DNA from: Clostridia bacterium
GTDB lineage: Bacteria; Bacillota; Clostridia; Oscillospirales; CAG-272
Reading direction: 5' to 3'
Assembly (NCBI GenBank): GCA_017461475.1
Contig: JAFTXX010000001.1
Coordinates: 16,555 to 80,554 of the forward strand
Length of the DNA stretch: 64,000 bases
The notes beneath the pieces are model-generated. The model saw nothing but the letters and a program-made list of their open reading frames with translations, was not told where the DNA came from and ran no database searches. The translations under genes and the position numbers were made by a program. Positions within the stretch are counted from its first letter, which is position 1. Each line of letters starts with the position of its first letter. Positions 55,137 through 63,100 of this stretch are shown here, piece after piece.

Positions 55137-55211
55137 ACAAACAAAAATTTCCCCATAAAGCGAAAAAATAACCTTTGCAGATCGTCATAGTAAGTGAAAG
55201 GAGGCAGGGGA

Positions 55212-55718
55212 ATGGACATAAAAGAAGAATTCTCCAAAGTGCGCGGCGGCGACAAGGACGCGTTTGCGCGGATATACAATGAACTTAAAACTCCCGTGTT
55301 TACCGTTGCTTGCCGCATAGTGCGCTCGCGCGAGACAGCCGAGGACATCACGCATGATGTGTTTGTCAAACTGTTTGTGTCACCGCCGACTTCCGAGGTG
55401 AAAAATCCGCGGGCGTGGGTGTTCAGGATGACGCGCAATCTTTCGCTTGACGCTTTGCGCAAGAAACGGCATGCTGACATTGAAGATGCGGAAGAAGCAG
55501 CATTTGACGCATTTGCATGCACTTTGGAGCGGCTGGATATTGAGCGCGCAATAGCAAAACTGCCGCTTTGCGAGCGTGAGATTTTGTCATTGCATACAAG
55601 TGGGCTTGGCTTTTCGGAGACGGCGGACGTTGTGGGGCTGTCACTTCCCGCAACGTACAGGAAGTACCGCAAGGCGATAAAGACGGTACGCGATTATTTA
55701 AACGGAGGTGCTTTATGA
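55212..55718 (+). CDS. ECF-type sigma factor
   Basis: A 168-residue sigma-70 family factor of the extracytoplasmic-function type. Region 2 is AFARIYNELKTPVFTVACRIVRSRETAEDITHDVFVKLF, then NPRAWVFRMTRNLSLDALRK; region 4 is IAKLPLCEREILSLHTSGLGFSETADVVGLSLPATYRKYRKAIK. The start MDIKEEF at 55212 has AAAGGAGG upstream. It overlaps the following membrane-protein gene by four bases (ATGA), which makes that gene its likely partner. No classical anti-sigma domain is seen there. Confidence 0.92.
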   Translation: MDIKEEFSKVRGGDKDAFARIYNELKTPVFTVACRIVRSRETAEDITHDVFVKLFVSPPTSEVKNPRAWVFRMTRNLSLDALRKKRHADIEDAEEAAFDAFACTLERLDIERAIAKLPLCEREILSLHTSGLGFSETADVVGLSLPATYRKYRKAIKTVRDYLNGGAL

Positions 55719-56470
55719 AAAAATTTGTTTCGATTTTGATGATACTTATGCTCACCGCGGTTTGCTATGCCGCGACGGGGGAATATGAGACCGCGGGCGA
55801 CCTGTATGCTTCGTGGGGCGAAAACACTCCCGATTACATCTGCGGTGTATGGTCTACCGACGGCGGCATGACAAACTTGACATTTGCCGTGCAGAAAAAC
55901 GATGCGGGCGAAGCAGGCAAGGCGGAGATACTCGACCTTGTAAACGATGACTCCACCGTGACATTTGTTTATCAGAAATACAGCCGAAATTACCTTGCGG
56001 GAGTGCAGGAAGAATTGCTCCCCTACTTTGAAAAGAACCTCGGACTTGTTTCGTCGGCACTTGACGAAACCGACAACGAAATCGACCTCGGAATCCTTGA
56101 GGAACGCCGTGACGATCCCGAGACTATAGCAATGCTCGAAGAACTCACCGAAAAATACGGCGATATCTTCACGGTTGAATACACAACGGCTGTTGTACAT
56201 TTGGTAGATTTGGGTGCTTTACCCGTTACCGTTGAGAAACAAAACAACACGCAGTATTTCATCTTTGCCGCGCTTTGTGCAATACTTGTTGCAATTACGG
56301 TCGCGCTTTATGCAAAGAAAAGGCACGCCCTCGCAAAGCAGACCGCCGCTGGAACCGTCACAGCGGAAACGCAGCTCACGACTGCACAAGTTGAAACAAT
56401 GGTGAAAAATTCAACCGCCGAAGTCCCCGCCGACCTCGACGATAGAATTATGAGAGATATTGAGAAGTAA
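55715..56470 (+). CDS. Membrane protein coupled to ECF sigma factor
   Basis: A 251-residue protein with a signal peptide (about 1-19), an extracytoplasmic domain (20-178) and one membrane segment (181-200), then a cytoplasmic tail of 50 residues. The extracytoplasmic part starts GEYETAGDLYASWGENTPDYICGVWSTDG and has FVYQKYSRNYLAGVQEELLPYFEKN. The family is not recognised. Type I topology and overlap with the sigma gene suggest a sensor or anti-sigma role, an inference. The stop is shared with the left end of MITE-like copy F. Confidence 0.75.
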   Translation: MKKFVSILMILMLTAVCYAATGEYETAGDLYASWGENTPDYICGVWSTDGGMTNLTFAVQKNDAGEAGKAEILDLVNDDSTVTFVYQKYSRNYLAGVQEELLPYFEKNLGLVSSALDETDNEIDLGILEERRDDPETIAMLEELTEKYGDIFTVEYTTAVVHLVDLGALPVTVEKQNNTQYFIFAALCAILVAITVALYAKKRHALAKQTAAGTVTAETQLTTAQVETMVKNSTAEVPADLDDRIMRDIEK

Positions 56471-56620
56471 ATAAATGTTTATGCGTTCAAACAACCATCT
56501 CCCCGCGAGATCCTTCGCTTCGCCCATACTCGCTTTGCGAGTATGGCAGGAGCCTTCGGTTCCTTGAGCGTTAGCGTTGCGATCTCGGGCGGAGATGTTA
56601 GTAACATAAACATTAATTTA
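56468..56620. repeat. MITE-like element, copy F (short)
   Basis: 153 bp with ends TAAATAAATGTTTA and TAAACATTAATTTA. It keeps the outer arms and the CCATACTCGC and TTCGG hairpins but lacks the central CCCGCTTGTCATCC part. Its first three bases are the stop codon of the upstream gene. Confidence 0.85.
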
Positions 56621-56626
56621 GGCGCA

Positions 56627-57943
56627 TCATTTTGATGCGCCTTTTTCGGGGATTACAAATATAAACACAAGCGAACTTACAAGCAGAACCGCGGGGTAGA
56701 ACAGGTACGGCATGATGTCAAACGCGCTGACGGTAGCGCCGAGTTCGTTTGCTGCGGATATCGCTACAAGCATTTGTGCGCCGTAGGGAATTATACCTTG
56801 GAATATGCAGGAGAACGTGTCAAGGATAGACGCGGCTTTCTTCGACGAAATGACATAGTCTTTTGCCATATCTTTTGCAATTGGGTTTGCCATGACTATT
56901 GCGACAGTGTTGTTAGCCGTGGCGATATCCATAGCGCCGACGAGCAGCCCCATGCCTAACTGACCGCCCTTTTTGCCTTTGAAAATGCGCTTTACGGTGC
57001 TGAGTATAAAATCAAAACCGCCGTGTTCGCGTATCAGCGCGCACATCGCCGAGACGAGCACTGCAACCATTACGGTCTCAAACATGCCGGACGCGCCGTC
57101 GCCCATGTTACCGATGAGTTCGTATGCGCCGGCACTGCCCGTTGCAAGCATTATCACAGCACCCGAAACTACGCCGACAATAAGTATCACAAATACGTTT
57201 ATGCCGACAATGCCGCCGACCAGTACAAGGACATACGGTACGGTTTTTAAAAGGTCGTAATCTTTTGCCGCCATTTCGGAGAGGGGAGTGCTTGCCGTAA
57301 GCAGGATAATAAGCGCAAGCGTCACAAGCGCGGCGGGAAGTGCAATAAAAAAGTTCTCGCGGAACTTGTCTTTCATGCGGCATCCCTGACCGTTGCATGC
57401 GGCAATTGTTGTGTCAGAAATAAACGAGAGATTGTCACCGAACATCGAGCCGCCGATGACGGACGCAATGCAGAGCGGCATGTCAAAGCCGACAGCGTTT
57501 GAAACCGCAACGGCGATAGGCGTTATCAGCGTTATCGTGCCGACGGATGTTCCCATCGCCACCGACACAAAGCAACTGACAACGAAAAGTACCGCCACTG
57601 CATACCGCGCGGGGACGACCGACAGCATGAAATACGCCACGCTTTCGGCACTCTCACGCCCGACAACGCCGACAAAAATTCCTGCCGCGAGGAAAATGAG
57701 TATCATCGTTACAATGTTCTTGTCGCCGATGCCGCGCCCCATTATTTCGAGTTTTTCGTCAAAACTAAGGCTTCGGTTCTGCAGGCACGCGACAAGCAAA
57801 GCCGCGAGAAAAGCAACAACAATGGGAATGTTGTAAAATCCCATCGGAATATCAAGCGCGTACTCAAACGTGAGTCCAAGACCCAGATATAAAGCGAGAA
57901 AAACGCCGATCGGCAAAAGTGCCGCGGGATTTCCTTTTTTCAT
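56627..57943 (-). CDS. NhaC-family Na+/H+ antiporter-like transporter
   Basis: Integral membrane protein of 438 residues with about 11 hydrophobic segments. Family blocks: ASVIGGSMFGDNLSFISDTTIAACNGQGCRMKDKF, SVAMGTSVGTITLITPIA and FSCIFQGIIPYGAQML. Members exchange sodium for protons or, in some cases, organic acids such as malate and lactate. The start MKKGNPAALLPIG at 57943 follows AAAGGAAC. The stop codon lies inside a hairpin (GGCGCATCA/TGATGCGCC at 56621-56642). Confidence 0.9.
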   Translation of the reverse strand: MKKGNPAALLPIGVFLALYLGLGLTFEYALDIPMGFYNIPIVVAFLAALLVACLQNRSLSFDEKLEIMGRGIGDKNIVTMILIFLAAGIFVGVVGRESAESVAYFMLSVVPARYAVAVLFVVSCFVSVAMGTSVGTITLITPIAVAVSNAVGFDMPLCIASVIGGSMFGDNLSFISDTTIAACNGQGCRMKDKFRENFFIALPAALVTLALIILLTASTPLSEMAAKDYDLLKTVPYVLVLVGGIVGINVFVILIVGVVSGAVIMLATGSAGAYELIGNMGDGASGMFETVMVAVLVSAMCALIREHGGFDFILSTVKRIFKGKKGGQLGMGLLVGAMDIATANNTVAIVMANPIAKDMAKDYVISSKKAASILDTFSCIFQGIIPYGAQMLVAISAANELGATVSAFDIMPYLFYPAVLLVSSLVFIFVIPEKGASK

Positions 57944-58003
57944 GGCAAATGTTCCTTTCGGGAAATTTTCAATCGCTATAAGTATATCATTACCGCGTGG
58001 TAA

Positions 58004-58032
58004 TTGCAAGTGTAGGAAGAGTGTGGTATAAT
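58004..58032 (+). promoter_or_regulatory. Promoter of the deoxyinosine glycosylase gene
   Basis: TTGCAA at 58004-58009, 17-base spacer, TATAAT at 58027-58032. Confidence 0.7.
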
Positions 58033-58059
58033 GATTATATCAACCAAGGAGGTCGCGCC

Positions 58060-58536
58060 ATGATAAAACACCCTATCGAACCTGTATACGACGCAAATTC
58101 TGCGGTGCTGATTTTAGGCAGTTTCCCATCGGTCAAGTCGCGTGAGGAGATGTTCTTTTACGGACATCCGCAAAACAGGTTTTGGAAAGTGACCGCCGCG
58201 GTTTTCGGCTGTGAAACTCCCGAAACGGTCGCGGAAAAACGCAAATTTTTGCTTGAAAATAAAATTGCCGTGTGGGATGTCATAGGCTCGTGCGACATCG
58301 AGGGGAGCGCGGACAGCACCATTAAAAATGCTCTGCCGAATGACATAACCCGCATACTCGACATAGCACCGATAAAGCACATTTTCGTAAACGGCAAAAC
58401 CGCCGAGAGGTATTACAACAAGTATATCCGCGACGAGGTAAAGAGGGATGCGGTGTGTCTGCCGTCAACCTCTCCCGCCAACGCCGCATGGTCGCTTGAA
58501 AGGCTTGTGGAACAGTGGAAAGTAATAAAAGCGTGA
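58060..58536 (+). CDS. DNA-deoxyinosine glycosylase (UDG superfamily)
   Basis: Base-excision repair enzyme of 158 residues that is expected to remove hypoxanthine from DNA. The start MIKHPIEPVYD at 58060 has AAGGAGG upstream. Seen: LILGSFPSVKSREEMFFYGHPQNRFWKV (motif 1 and the DNA-contact block), AVWDVIGSCDIEGSADSTI and VCLPSTSPANAAWSLE (motif 2). These fit the TIGR04274-type subgroup. It converges on the DMT exporter gene, with a shared terminator. Confidence 0.9.
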   Translation: MIKHPIEPVYDANSAVLILGSFPSVKSREEMFFYGHPQNRFWKVTAAVFGCETPETVAEKRKFLLENKIAVWDVIGSCDIEGSADSTIKNALPNDITRILDIAPIKHIFVNGKTAERYYNKYIRDEVKRDAVCLPSTSPANAAWSLERLVEQWKVIKA

Positions 58537-58554
58537 TGCAAAATCACGCTTTTT
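58527..58554. terminator. Bidirectional terminator between convergent genes
   Basis: AAAAGCGTGAT pairs with ATCACGCTTTT around GCAAA. It overlaps the stop of the glycosylase gene. Confidence 0.85.
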
Positions 58555-59416
58555 CATTTCTGCTGAGCATAAATACCGCGCCAAGGATAAGGACTATTCC
58601 TACTGCCGAAGGCGCGGTCAACTTTTCGTCAAACAGTACAACGCTGAAAACGGTTGCCGCCATCGGCTCCACAATGCTCATTGCCGATGCCGTTCCAGCG
58701 GGGAGAATTTTGAGCGCGTTTGTGTACAAAAGATAGGGAAGTACGCACGTGAAAACTCCGAGCGCGATGAGGAGCGGTATTGTCACTCCGACGTTTTGCA
58801 AAACCAGCGCGGGAATTTCCTGCGGCTCGCACGCGAAAAACGCAACGATTGCGGAAAACATAAAGCAGTACAGCGTCGCCGACATGGGATTTGCACCGCG
58901 GCGCATGCTTATCTTTGTAAAAATGTTGTACGCGGCATACGAAACGCCAGACAAAAGTCCCATAGCGATTCCGAGTGCGTCAAATTTAAGACCGCCGATA
59001 ATGCCCGAAACAAGACCGCATCCGACCACCATGCACACAACCGATACAGCCTTTACGGGTGTGAGTTTTTCGCCGAGGAAAAGCACTGAGAATATCATCA
59101 CCAGCACAGGTGCCGTGTACATCAGTACCACGGCGGTTGAAACCGAGGTCGCCTGCATGGAAAAGAAGTACCCGCTTGCCGTGCCGAAAAAACCGAGTCC
59201 GCTTGCCGCAAACAAAAGAAGTTCCAAAGGCTTTACCTTAAAAGCGCTTTTGTCCTTCACGGCGACATAAATAATCATAAATATAAAGGATATTAACCCT
59301 CTGAAAAATGTCATCTGCAGTGACGAAAATCCAAGCGGTGCAATAAAATGCACCATGATGCTTGATGTACCCCACAGTATGCCTGCCAGTATGACAAAAA
59401 TAAACGACCGCTTCAC
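58544..59416 (-). CDS. EamA/DMT-family transporter
   Basis: Ten-span drug/metabolite exporter of 290 residues with two EamA domains. Seen: GILWGTSSIMVHFIAPLGFSSLQ, then VLMYTAPVLVMIFSVLFLGEKLTPVK, and in the second half SIVEPMAATVFSVVLFDEKLTAPS. The start is GTG (59416) after AAGGAAGTG. The substrate is unknown; amino acids or their metabolites are common. Confidence 0.9.
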   Translation of the reverse strand: MKRSFIFVILAGILWGTSSIMVHFIAPLGFSSLQMTFFRGLISFIFMIIYVAVKDKSAFKVKPLELLLFAASGLGFFGTASGYFFSMQATSVSTAVVLMYTAPVLVMIFSVLFLGEKLTPVKAVSVVCMVVGCGLVSGIIGGLKFDALGIAMGLLSGVSYAAYNIFTKISMRRGANPMSATLYCFMFSAIVAFFACEPQEIPALVLQNVGVTIPLLIALGVFTCVLPYLLYTNALKILPAGTASAMSIVEPMAATVFSVVLFDEKLTAPSAVGIVLILGAVFMLSRNEKA

Positions 59417-59477
59417 AGTATCACTTCCTTAATCTATAGGGATTATACTCGAAAACGGTCGTTTTGTAAATATGAAA

Positions 59478-59651
59478 TTAAACTGTTATTTTTGAAACAT
59501 TTTTTACACGCTTCGGTGCGGTCGCTATGTATGATGTAACGCCTAGCACCGTCTCGCCGTCTATTTGCAAAGGCGCGGGGCGGTCAAACTCAACGGTTAT
59601 TGTTTCGCCCGAGCGAATGTCAATGTTTGTTGAAAAAGACATAGGTGCGGT
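59478..59651 (-). pseudogene. C-terminal remnant of a lipid (diacylglycerol) kinase gene
   Basis: An open stretch of about 54 residues ends at a stop at 59478. It reads ITVEFDRPAPLQIDGETVLG, then TAPKRVKNVSK, resembling the C-terminal beta domain of DgkB/YegS-type lipid kinases with the Q-x-DGE motif. The reading frame runs into the left end of MITE-like copy G and stops there, so the catalytic part is gone. The family match rests on a short motif and is tentative. Confidence 0.5.
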
Positions 59652-59771
59652 AAATTAAAGTTTAGTGAAGAGGCAAGCACCTCCCCGCGATATTCTTCAC
59701 TTCGCTACGCTACGTTCGAGGATGACAAGGGCGCAAGCGAAGGATCTTGGGCGGAGATTGATGTTTAACAA
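59651..59771. repeat. MITE-like element, copy G (decayed, short)
   Basis: About 120 bp. The left end TAAATTAAAGTTTA and the inner CTCCCCGCGATATTCTTC and GGATCTTGGGCGGAGAT match the family, while the right end is worn (ATGTTTAACAAC). Orientation as copy B. It abuts the lipid-kinase remnant. Confidence 0.75.
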
Positions 59772-59772
59772 C

Positions 59773-59802
59773 TTGACAACCGAAGACACCGAGTGCTAAA
59801 AT
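59773..59802 (+). promoter_or_regulatory. Promoter upstream of the AlkD-like gene
   Basis: TTGACA at 59773-59778, 18-base spacer, TAAAAT at 59797-59802. Confidence 0.7.
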
Positions 59803-59813
59803 ATTCATATCTC

Positions 59814-59842
59814 AAAAATCCGCAGAAACTGCGGATTTTTTG
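59814..59842 (+). terminator. Intrinsic terminator in the leader of the AlkD-like gene
   Basis: AAAAATCCGCAG pairs with CTGCGGATTTTT around AAA, with a T-run. It stands between the promoter at 59773 and the ribosome binding site GAGGGAAC, so it may attenuate the gene. Confidence 0.8.
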
Positions 59843-59857
59843 CCATGCGAGGGAACT

Positions 59858-60538
59858 ATGACAAAAATTCAGACCGATCTTTTTGCAATGCAGGACTTGA
59901 AATACAAGGACTTTCAAAGTAAACTTCTTCCCACCGTTGACCGCGATACGGTTATCGGGATAAGAACCCCTATGCTCCGCGAGTACGCCAAAAAGATTAA
60001 GGATACAGCCGAGGCGAAAGAGTTTCTTTCTTCACTTCCTCATTTTTACTATGAGGAAAACAACCTCCACGCATTTCTTATTGAGCAAATCAAGGACTAT
60101 GATGCCTGCATAGCCGAGATCAACCGCTTTTTGCCCTATGTTGACAACTGGGGAACATGCGACTCCATGCGTCCGAAATGCTTTAAAAAGAACACGGATA
60201 AATTGCTTTTTGAGGTTGAAAAATGGCTTGACTCACCGCATACTTACACGGTTCGTTTCGGCATAGAAACGCTGATGTCGCACTACCTTGACGAAAAGTT
60301 TGACAAGCGTTTCCTCGCCCGTGTCGGCGGTATCGGGAGCGATGAGTATTATGTCAACATGATGATTGCATGGTATTTTGCCACCGCGCTTGCAAAGCAG
60401 TATGATGCCGCGGTAAAGTATGTCACCGAATACCGCCTTGACACATGGACGCACAACAAAACGATACAAAAAGCCATTGAAAGCTACAGAATAACCGACG
60501 AGCAAAAAGCCTTCCTACGTGGGTACATAAAACGTTAA
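59858..60538 (+). CDS. AlkD-like DNA alkylation repair protein
   Basis: A 226-residue HEAT-like repeat protein of the DNA alkylation repair family. Members excise positively charged alkylated bases such as 3- and 7-methylpurines without base flipping. Seen: VIGIRTPMLREYAKKI, YYEENNLHAFLIEQIKDYD, FLPYVDNWGTCDSM and VRFGIETLMSHYLDEKF. The start MTKIQTDLF at 59858 has GAGGGAAC upstream. The segment 60539-60663 behind it is AT-rich and holds nothing I can identify. Confidence 0.9.
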   Translation: MTKIQTDLFAMQDLKYKDFQSKLLPTVDRDTVIGIRTPMLREYAKKIKDTAEAKEFLSSLPHFYYEENNLHAFLIEQIKDYDACIAEINRFLPYVDNWGTCDSMRPKCFKKNTDKLLFEVEKWLDSPHTYTVRFGIETLMSHYLDEKFDKRFLARVGGIGSDEYYVNMMIAWYFATALAKQYDAAVKYVTEYRLDTWTHNKTIQKAIESYRITDEQKAFLRGYIKR

Positions 60539-60663
60539 AATATAAACGAAACTGAGCAATATCACGAAAAAAGCGGAATTCACGGAAAAAAGATTGTCAC
60601 GAAAAGGACCGAGCCGCTGTTGAATAAAATAAAAATTCGTGTTATAATTAGTTATAAAAGCTA

Positions 60664-60692
60664 TTGACAAAAGACAGAAAGTGCAATATAAT
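60664..60692 (+). promoter_or_regulatory. Promoter of the pfl operon
   Basis: TTGACA at 60664-60669, 17-base spacer, TATAAT at 60687-60692. Confidence 0.88.
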
Positions 60693-60702
60693 TATATAAA
60701 CA

Positions 60703-60718
60703 GTTAGCATATGCTAAC
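60703..60718. promoter_or_regulatory. Perfect 16-bp palindrome at the pfl transcription start
   Basis: GTTAGCATATGCTAAC, 10 bases after the -10 box and therefore around +1 to +18. Placement fits a repressor operator. It differs from the Rex pattern TTGTTAA-N4-TTAACAA; the TTAG/CTAA arms recall DtxR-type sites, which is only a suggestion. Confidence 0.65.
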
Positions 60719-60746
60719 TCGTATATTGCATTATAAAGGAGCAACC

Positions 60747-62855
60747 ATGGAATATAAATACGAAGGATGGCATGGATTTGACCGCGGTACATGGGTAAAA
60801 GAGATCAATGTCCGCAGTTTTATCCGCCACAACTACACTCCCTACGACGGAAACGAGGACTTCCTCGAAGGTGCAACCGATGACACCCTCTCACTTTGGG
60901 ACACGGTGCTTGACCTCTCAAAGCAAGAGCGCGAGGCCGGCGGTGTCCTTGATATGGACACCAAGATCATCTCTACAATTACCTCTCACGGCCCCGGCTA
61001 CCTTGACAAAGATAAAGAAAAAATCGTCGGTCTCCAGACAGACAAACCTTTCAAGCGCGCGTTCATGCCCTACGGCGGCATCCGCACTGCGGTAAAGGCT
61101 TGCGAGGACCACGGATATACCGTCGACCCCGAACTTGTAAAGTTCTTCACCGAGCATCGCAAAACTCACAATCAGGGCGTTTTTGACGCATACACTCCCG
61201 AGATGCGCGCATGCCGCTCAAGCCATATCATCACAGGTCTTCCCGACGCTTACGGCAGAGGTCGCATCATCGGTGACTACCGCCGCGTTGCCCTTTACGG
61301 CGTAGACAGACTTATCGAGGACAAGGAAGAACAGAAGAGAACCACACGCAGCGCAATGTACCACGAGGTCATCCGCGACCGCGAGGAGATTGCAGAGCAG
61401 ATACGCGCACTTAAGCAACTTAAAGAGATGGCAATGTCATACGGCTACGACATTTCTATGCCTGCACGCGATACCAAAGAGGCTATCCAGTGGCTCTACT
61501 TTGGGTACCTCGCAGCTATCAAGGAGCAAAACGGTGCGGCAATGTCGCTCGGCAGAACTTCCACATTCCTTGACATTTACGCAGAGCGCGACCTCAAAAA
61601 CGGCACTTACACCGAGCGCGAAATTCAGGAAATGGTCGACCATTTCATTATGAAACTCCGCCTTGTAAAGTTTGCACGTACACCCGAGTACAATTCGCTT
61701 TTCTCGGGCGACCCTCAGTGGGTAACTGAGTCTATCGGCGGTGTTGCCATTGACGGCCGACACATGGTTACAAAGATGTCGTTCAGATATCTGCACACCC
61801 TGCAGAACCTCGGACCTTCCCCCGAGCCTAACCTCACCGTACTCTGGTCAACTCAACTCCCCGAGAACTTCAAGAGATACTGTGCTAAACTTTCTATCGA
61901 GACCTCGTCCATACAGTACGAGAGCGACGACCTTATGCGCGTTACCGAGGGTGACGACTATGCAATTGCATGCTGCGTTTCTTCCATGCGTATCGGTAAG
62001 GAGATGCAGTTCTTCGGCGCACGCGCAAACCTTGCAAAGTGCTTGCTTTACGCTATCAACGGCGGTGTTGATGAGGTTACAAAGAAGCAGGTCGGCCCCG
62101 AGTTTACCCCCATCACATCCGAATACCTCGATTTCGATGAAGTAATGCACAAGTTTAATGCAATGATGGAGTGGCTTGCAGAGGTTTATGTAAACACCCT
62201 CAATGTTATCCACTATATGCATGATAAATATTGCTACGAGAAGATCCAGATGGCGCTTCACGATAAGAACGTCACCCGCTGGTTTGCAACCGGTATCGCA
62301 GGATTTTCTGTAGTTGCCGACTCGCTTTCGGCAATCAAGTACGCGAAAGTACGCGTTATCCGCGACGAAAACGGTCTTGCCGTTGACTATGAGGTTGAAG
62401 GTGACTTCCCGAAGTACGGCAACGACGACGACCGCGTTGACGAAATCGCAACCGACGTGCTCCACACCTTTATGGAGCATATCCGCAAGAACCACACCTA
62501 CCGCGGCGGCATCCCGTCGACATCCATCCTTACCATTACATCCAACATCGTTTACGGTAAGGCAACAGGTTCCACTCCCGACGGACGTAAGGCAGGTCAG
62601 CCTTTCGCCCCCGGTGCAAACCCCATGCACGGCAGAGACAGCCACGGCGCAATAGCATCGCTCGCATCAGTAGCAAAGATTCCTTTCCTCGACGCACGCG
62701 ACGGTATTTCCAATACATTCTCCATTATCCCCGGCGCACTCGGTAAGGATGATAAGATTTTTGCAGGCGATATCGAGGTTGACCTTGAGTGCTGCGGTGA
62801 AGGTTGTTTTTCGCCCACTCTTTTCGACAGTATTGATGAAGAGGAGAATAAATAA
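60747..62855 (+). CDS. pflB: Pyruvate formate-lyase large chain without glycyl-radical domain
   Basis: Converts pyruvate and CoA to acetyl-CoA and formate under anaerobic conditions. The chain has 702 residues from [14 protein letters not shown] (AAGGAG upstream). The active-site pair C409-C410 stands in [11 protein letters not shown], matching C418-C419 of the E. coli enzyme. The usual end is reached at [12 protein letters not shown]; instead of the glycyl-radical domain a new tail of about 33 residues follows, with CCGEGC and an acidic end. The missing domain is encoded by the next gene, which overlaps by one base. Both are needed for activity, by inference. Confidence 0.95.
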   Translation: MEYKYEGWHGFDRGTWVKEINVRSFIRHNYTPYDGNEDFLEGATDDTLSLWDTVLDLSKQEREAGGVLDMDTKIISTITSHGPGYLDKDKEKIVGLQTDKPFKRAFMPYGGIRTAVKACEDHGYTVDPELVKFFTEHRKTHNQGVFDAYTPEMRACRSSHIITGLPDAYGRGRIIGDYRRVALYGVDRLIEDKEEQKRTTRSAMYHEVIRDREEIAEQIRALKQLKEMAMSYGYDISMPARDTKEAIQWLYFGYLAAIKEQNGAAMSLGRTSTFLDIYAERDLKNGTYTEREIQEMVDHFIMKLRLVKFARTPEYNSLFSGDPQWVTESIGGVAIDGRHMVTKMSFRYLHTLQNLGPSPEPNLTVLWSTQLPENFKRYCAKLSIETSSIQYESDDLMRVTEGDDYAIACCVSSMRIGKEMQFFGARANLAKCLLYAINGGVDEVTKKQVGPEFTPITSEYLDFDEVMHKFNAMMEWLAEVYVNTLNVIHYMHDKYCYEKIQMALHDKNVTRWFATGIAGFSVVADSLSAIKYAKVRVIRDENGLAVDYEVEGDFPKYGNDDDRVDEIATDVLHTFMEHIRKNHTYRGGIPSTSILTITSNIVYGKATGSTPDGRKAGQPFAPGANPMHGRDSHGAIASLASVAKIPFLDARDGISNTFSIIPGALGKDDKIFAGDIEVDLECCGEGCFSPTLFDSIDEEENK

Positions 62856-63097
62856 TGAAAGCAACAGATAATCAGATTGATAACCTTGTCGCACTTCTTG
62901 ACGCTTACTCTGTCAAGGGCGGCCACCATCTTAATGTAAATGTGTTCAGCAAGGATACCTTGCTTGACGCTCAGGCTCACCCCGAGAAATATCCTCAGCT
63001 TACAGTCCGCGTCAGCGGCTATGCCGTTAACTTTATCAAGCTGACCAAGGAACAGCAGGACGAGGTAATCTCGCGTACATTCCACGACAGTTTTTAA
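62855..63097 (+). CDS. Stand-alone glycyl-radical domain of pyruvate formate-lyase (GrcA-like)
   Basis: An 80-residue protein that corresponds to the C-terminal part of E. coli [29 protein letters not shown], then RVSGYAVNF with the radical glycine at residue 55, and SRTFHDSF at the end. The first 20 residues ([19 protein letters not shown]) match the helix that normally joins the domains. Autonomous domains of this kind (GrcA/YfiD) rescue damaged PFL in E. coli; here it is the only such domain at the locus, so it should be an obligate subunit. AGAGGAG upstream; start coupled by TAATG. Confidence 0.95.
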   Translation: MKATDNQIDNLVALLDAYSVKGGHHLNVNVFSKDTLLDAQAHPEKYPQLTVRVSGYAVNFIKLTKEQQDEVISRTFHDSF

Positions 63098-63100
63098 GTT

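Noticed and set aside
62740-62857. Frameshift or pseudogene explanation for the divided pyruvate formate-lyase
   Set aside because: The small chain has its own start and ribosome binding site and the full linker helix, and the large chain has extra residues; a single indel would not give this.
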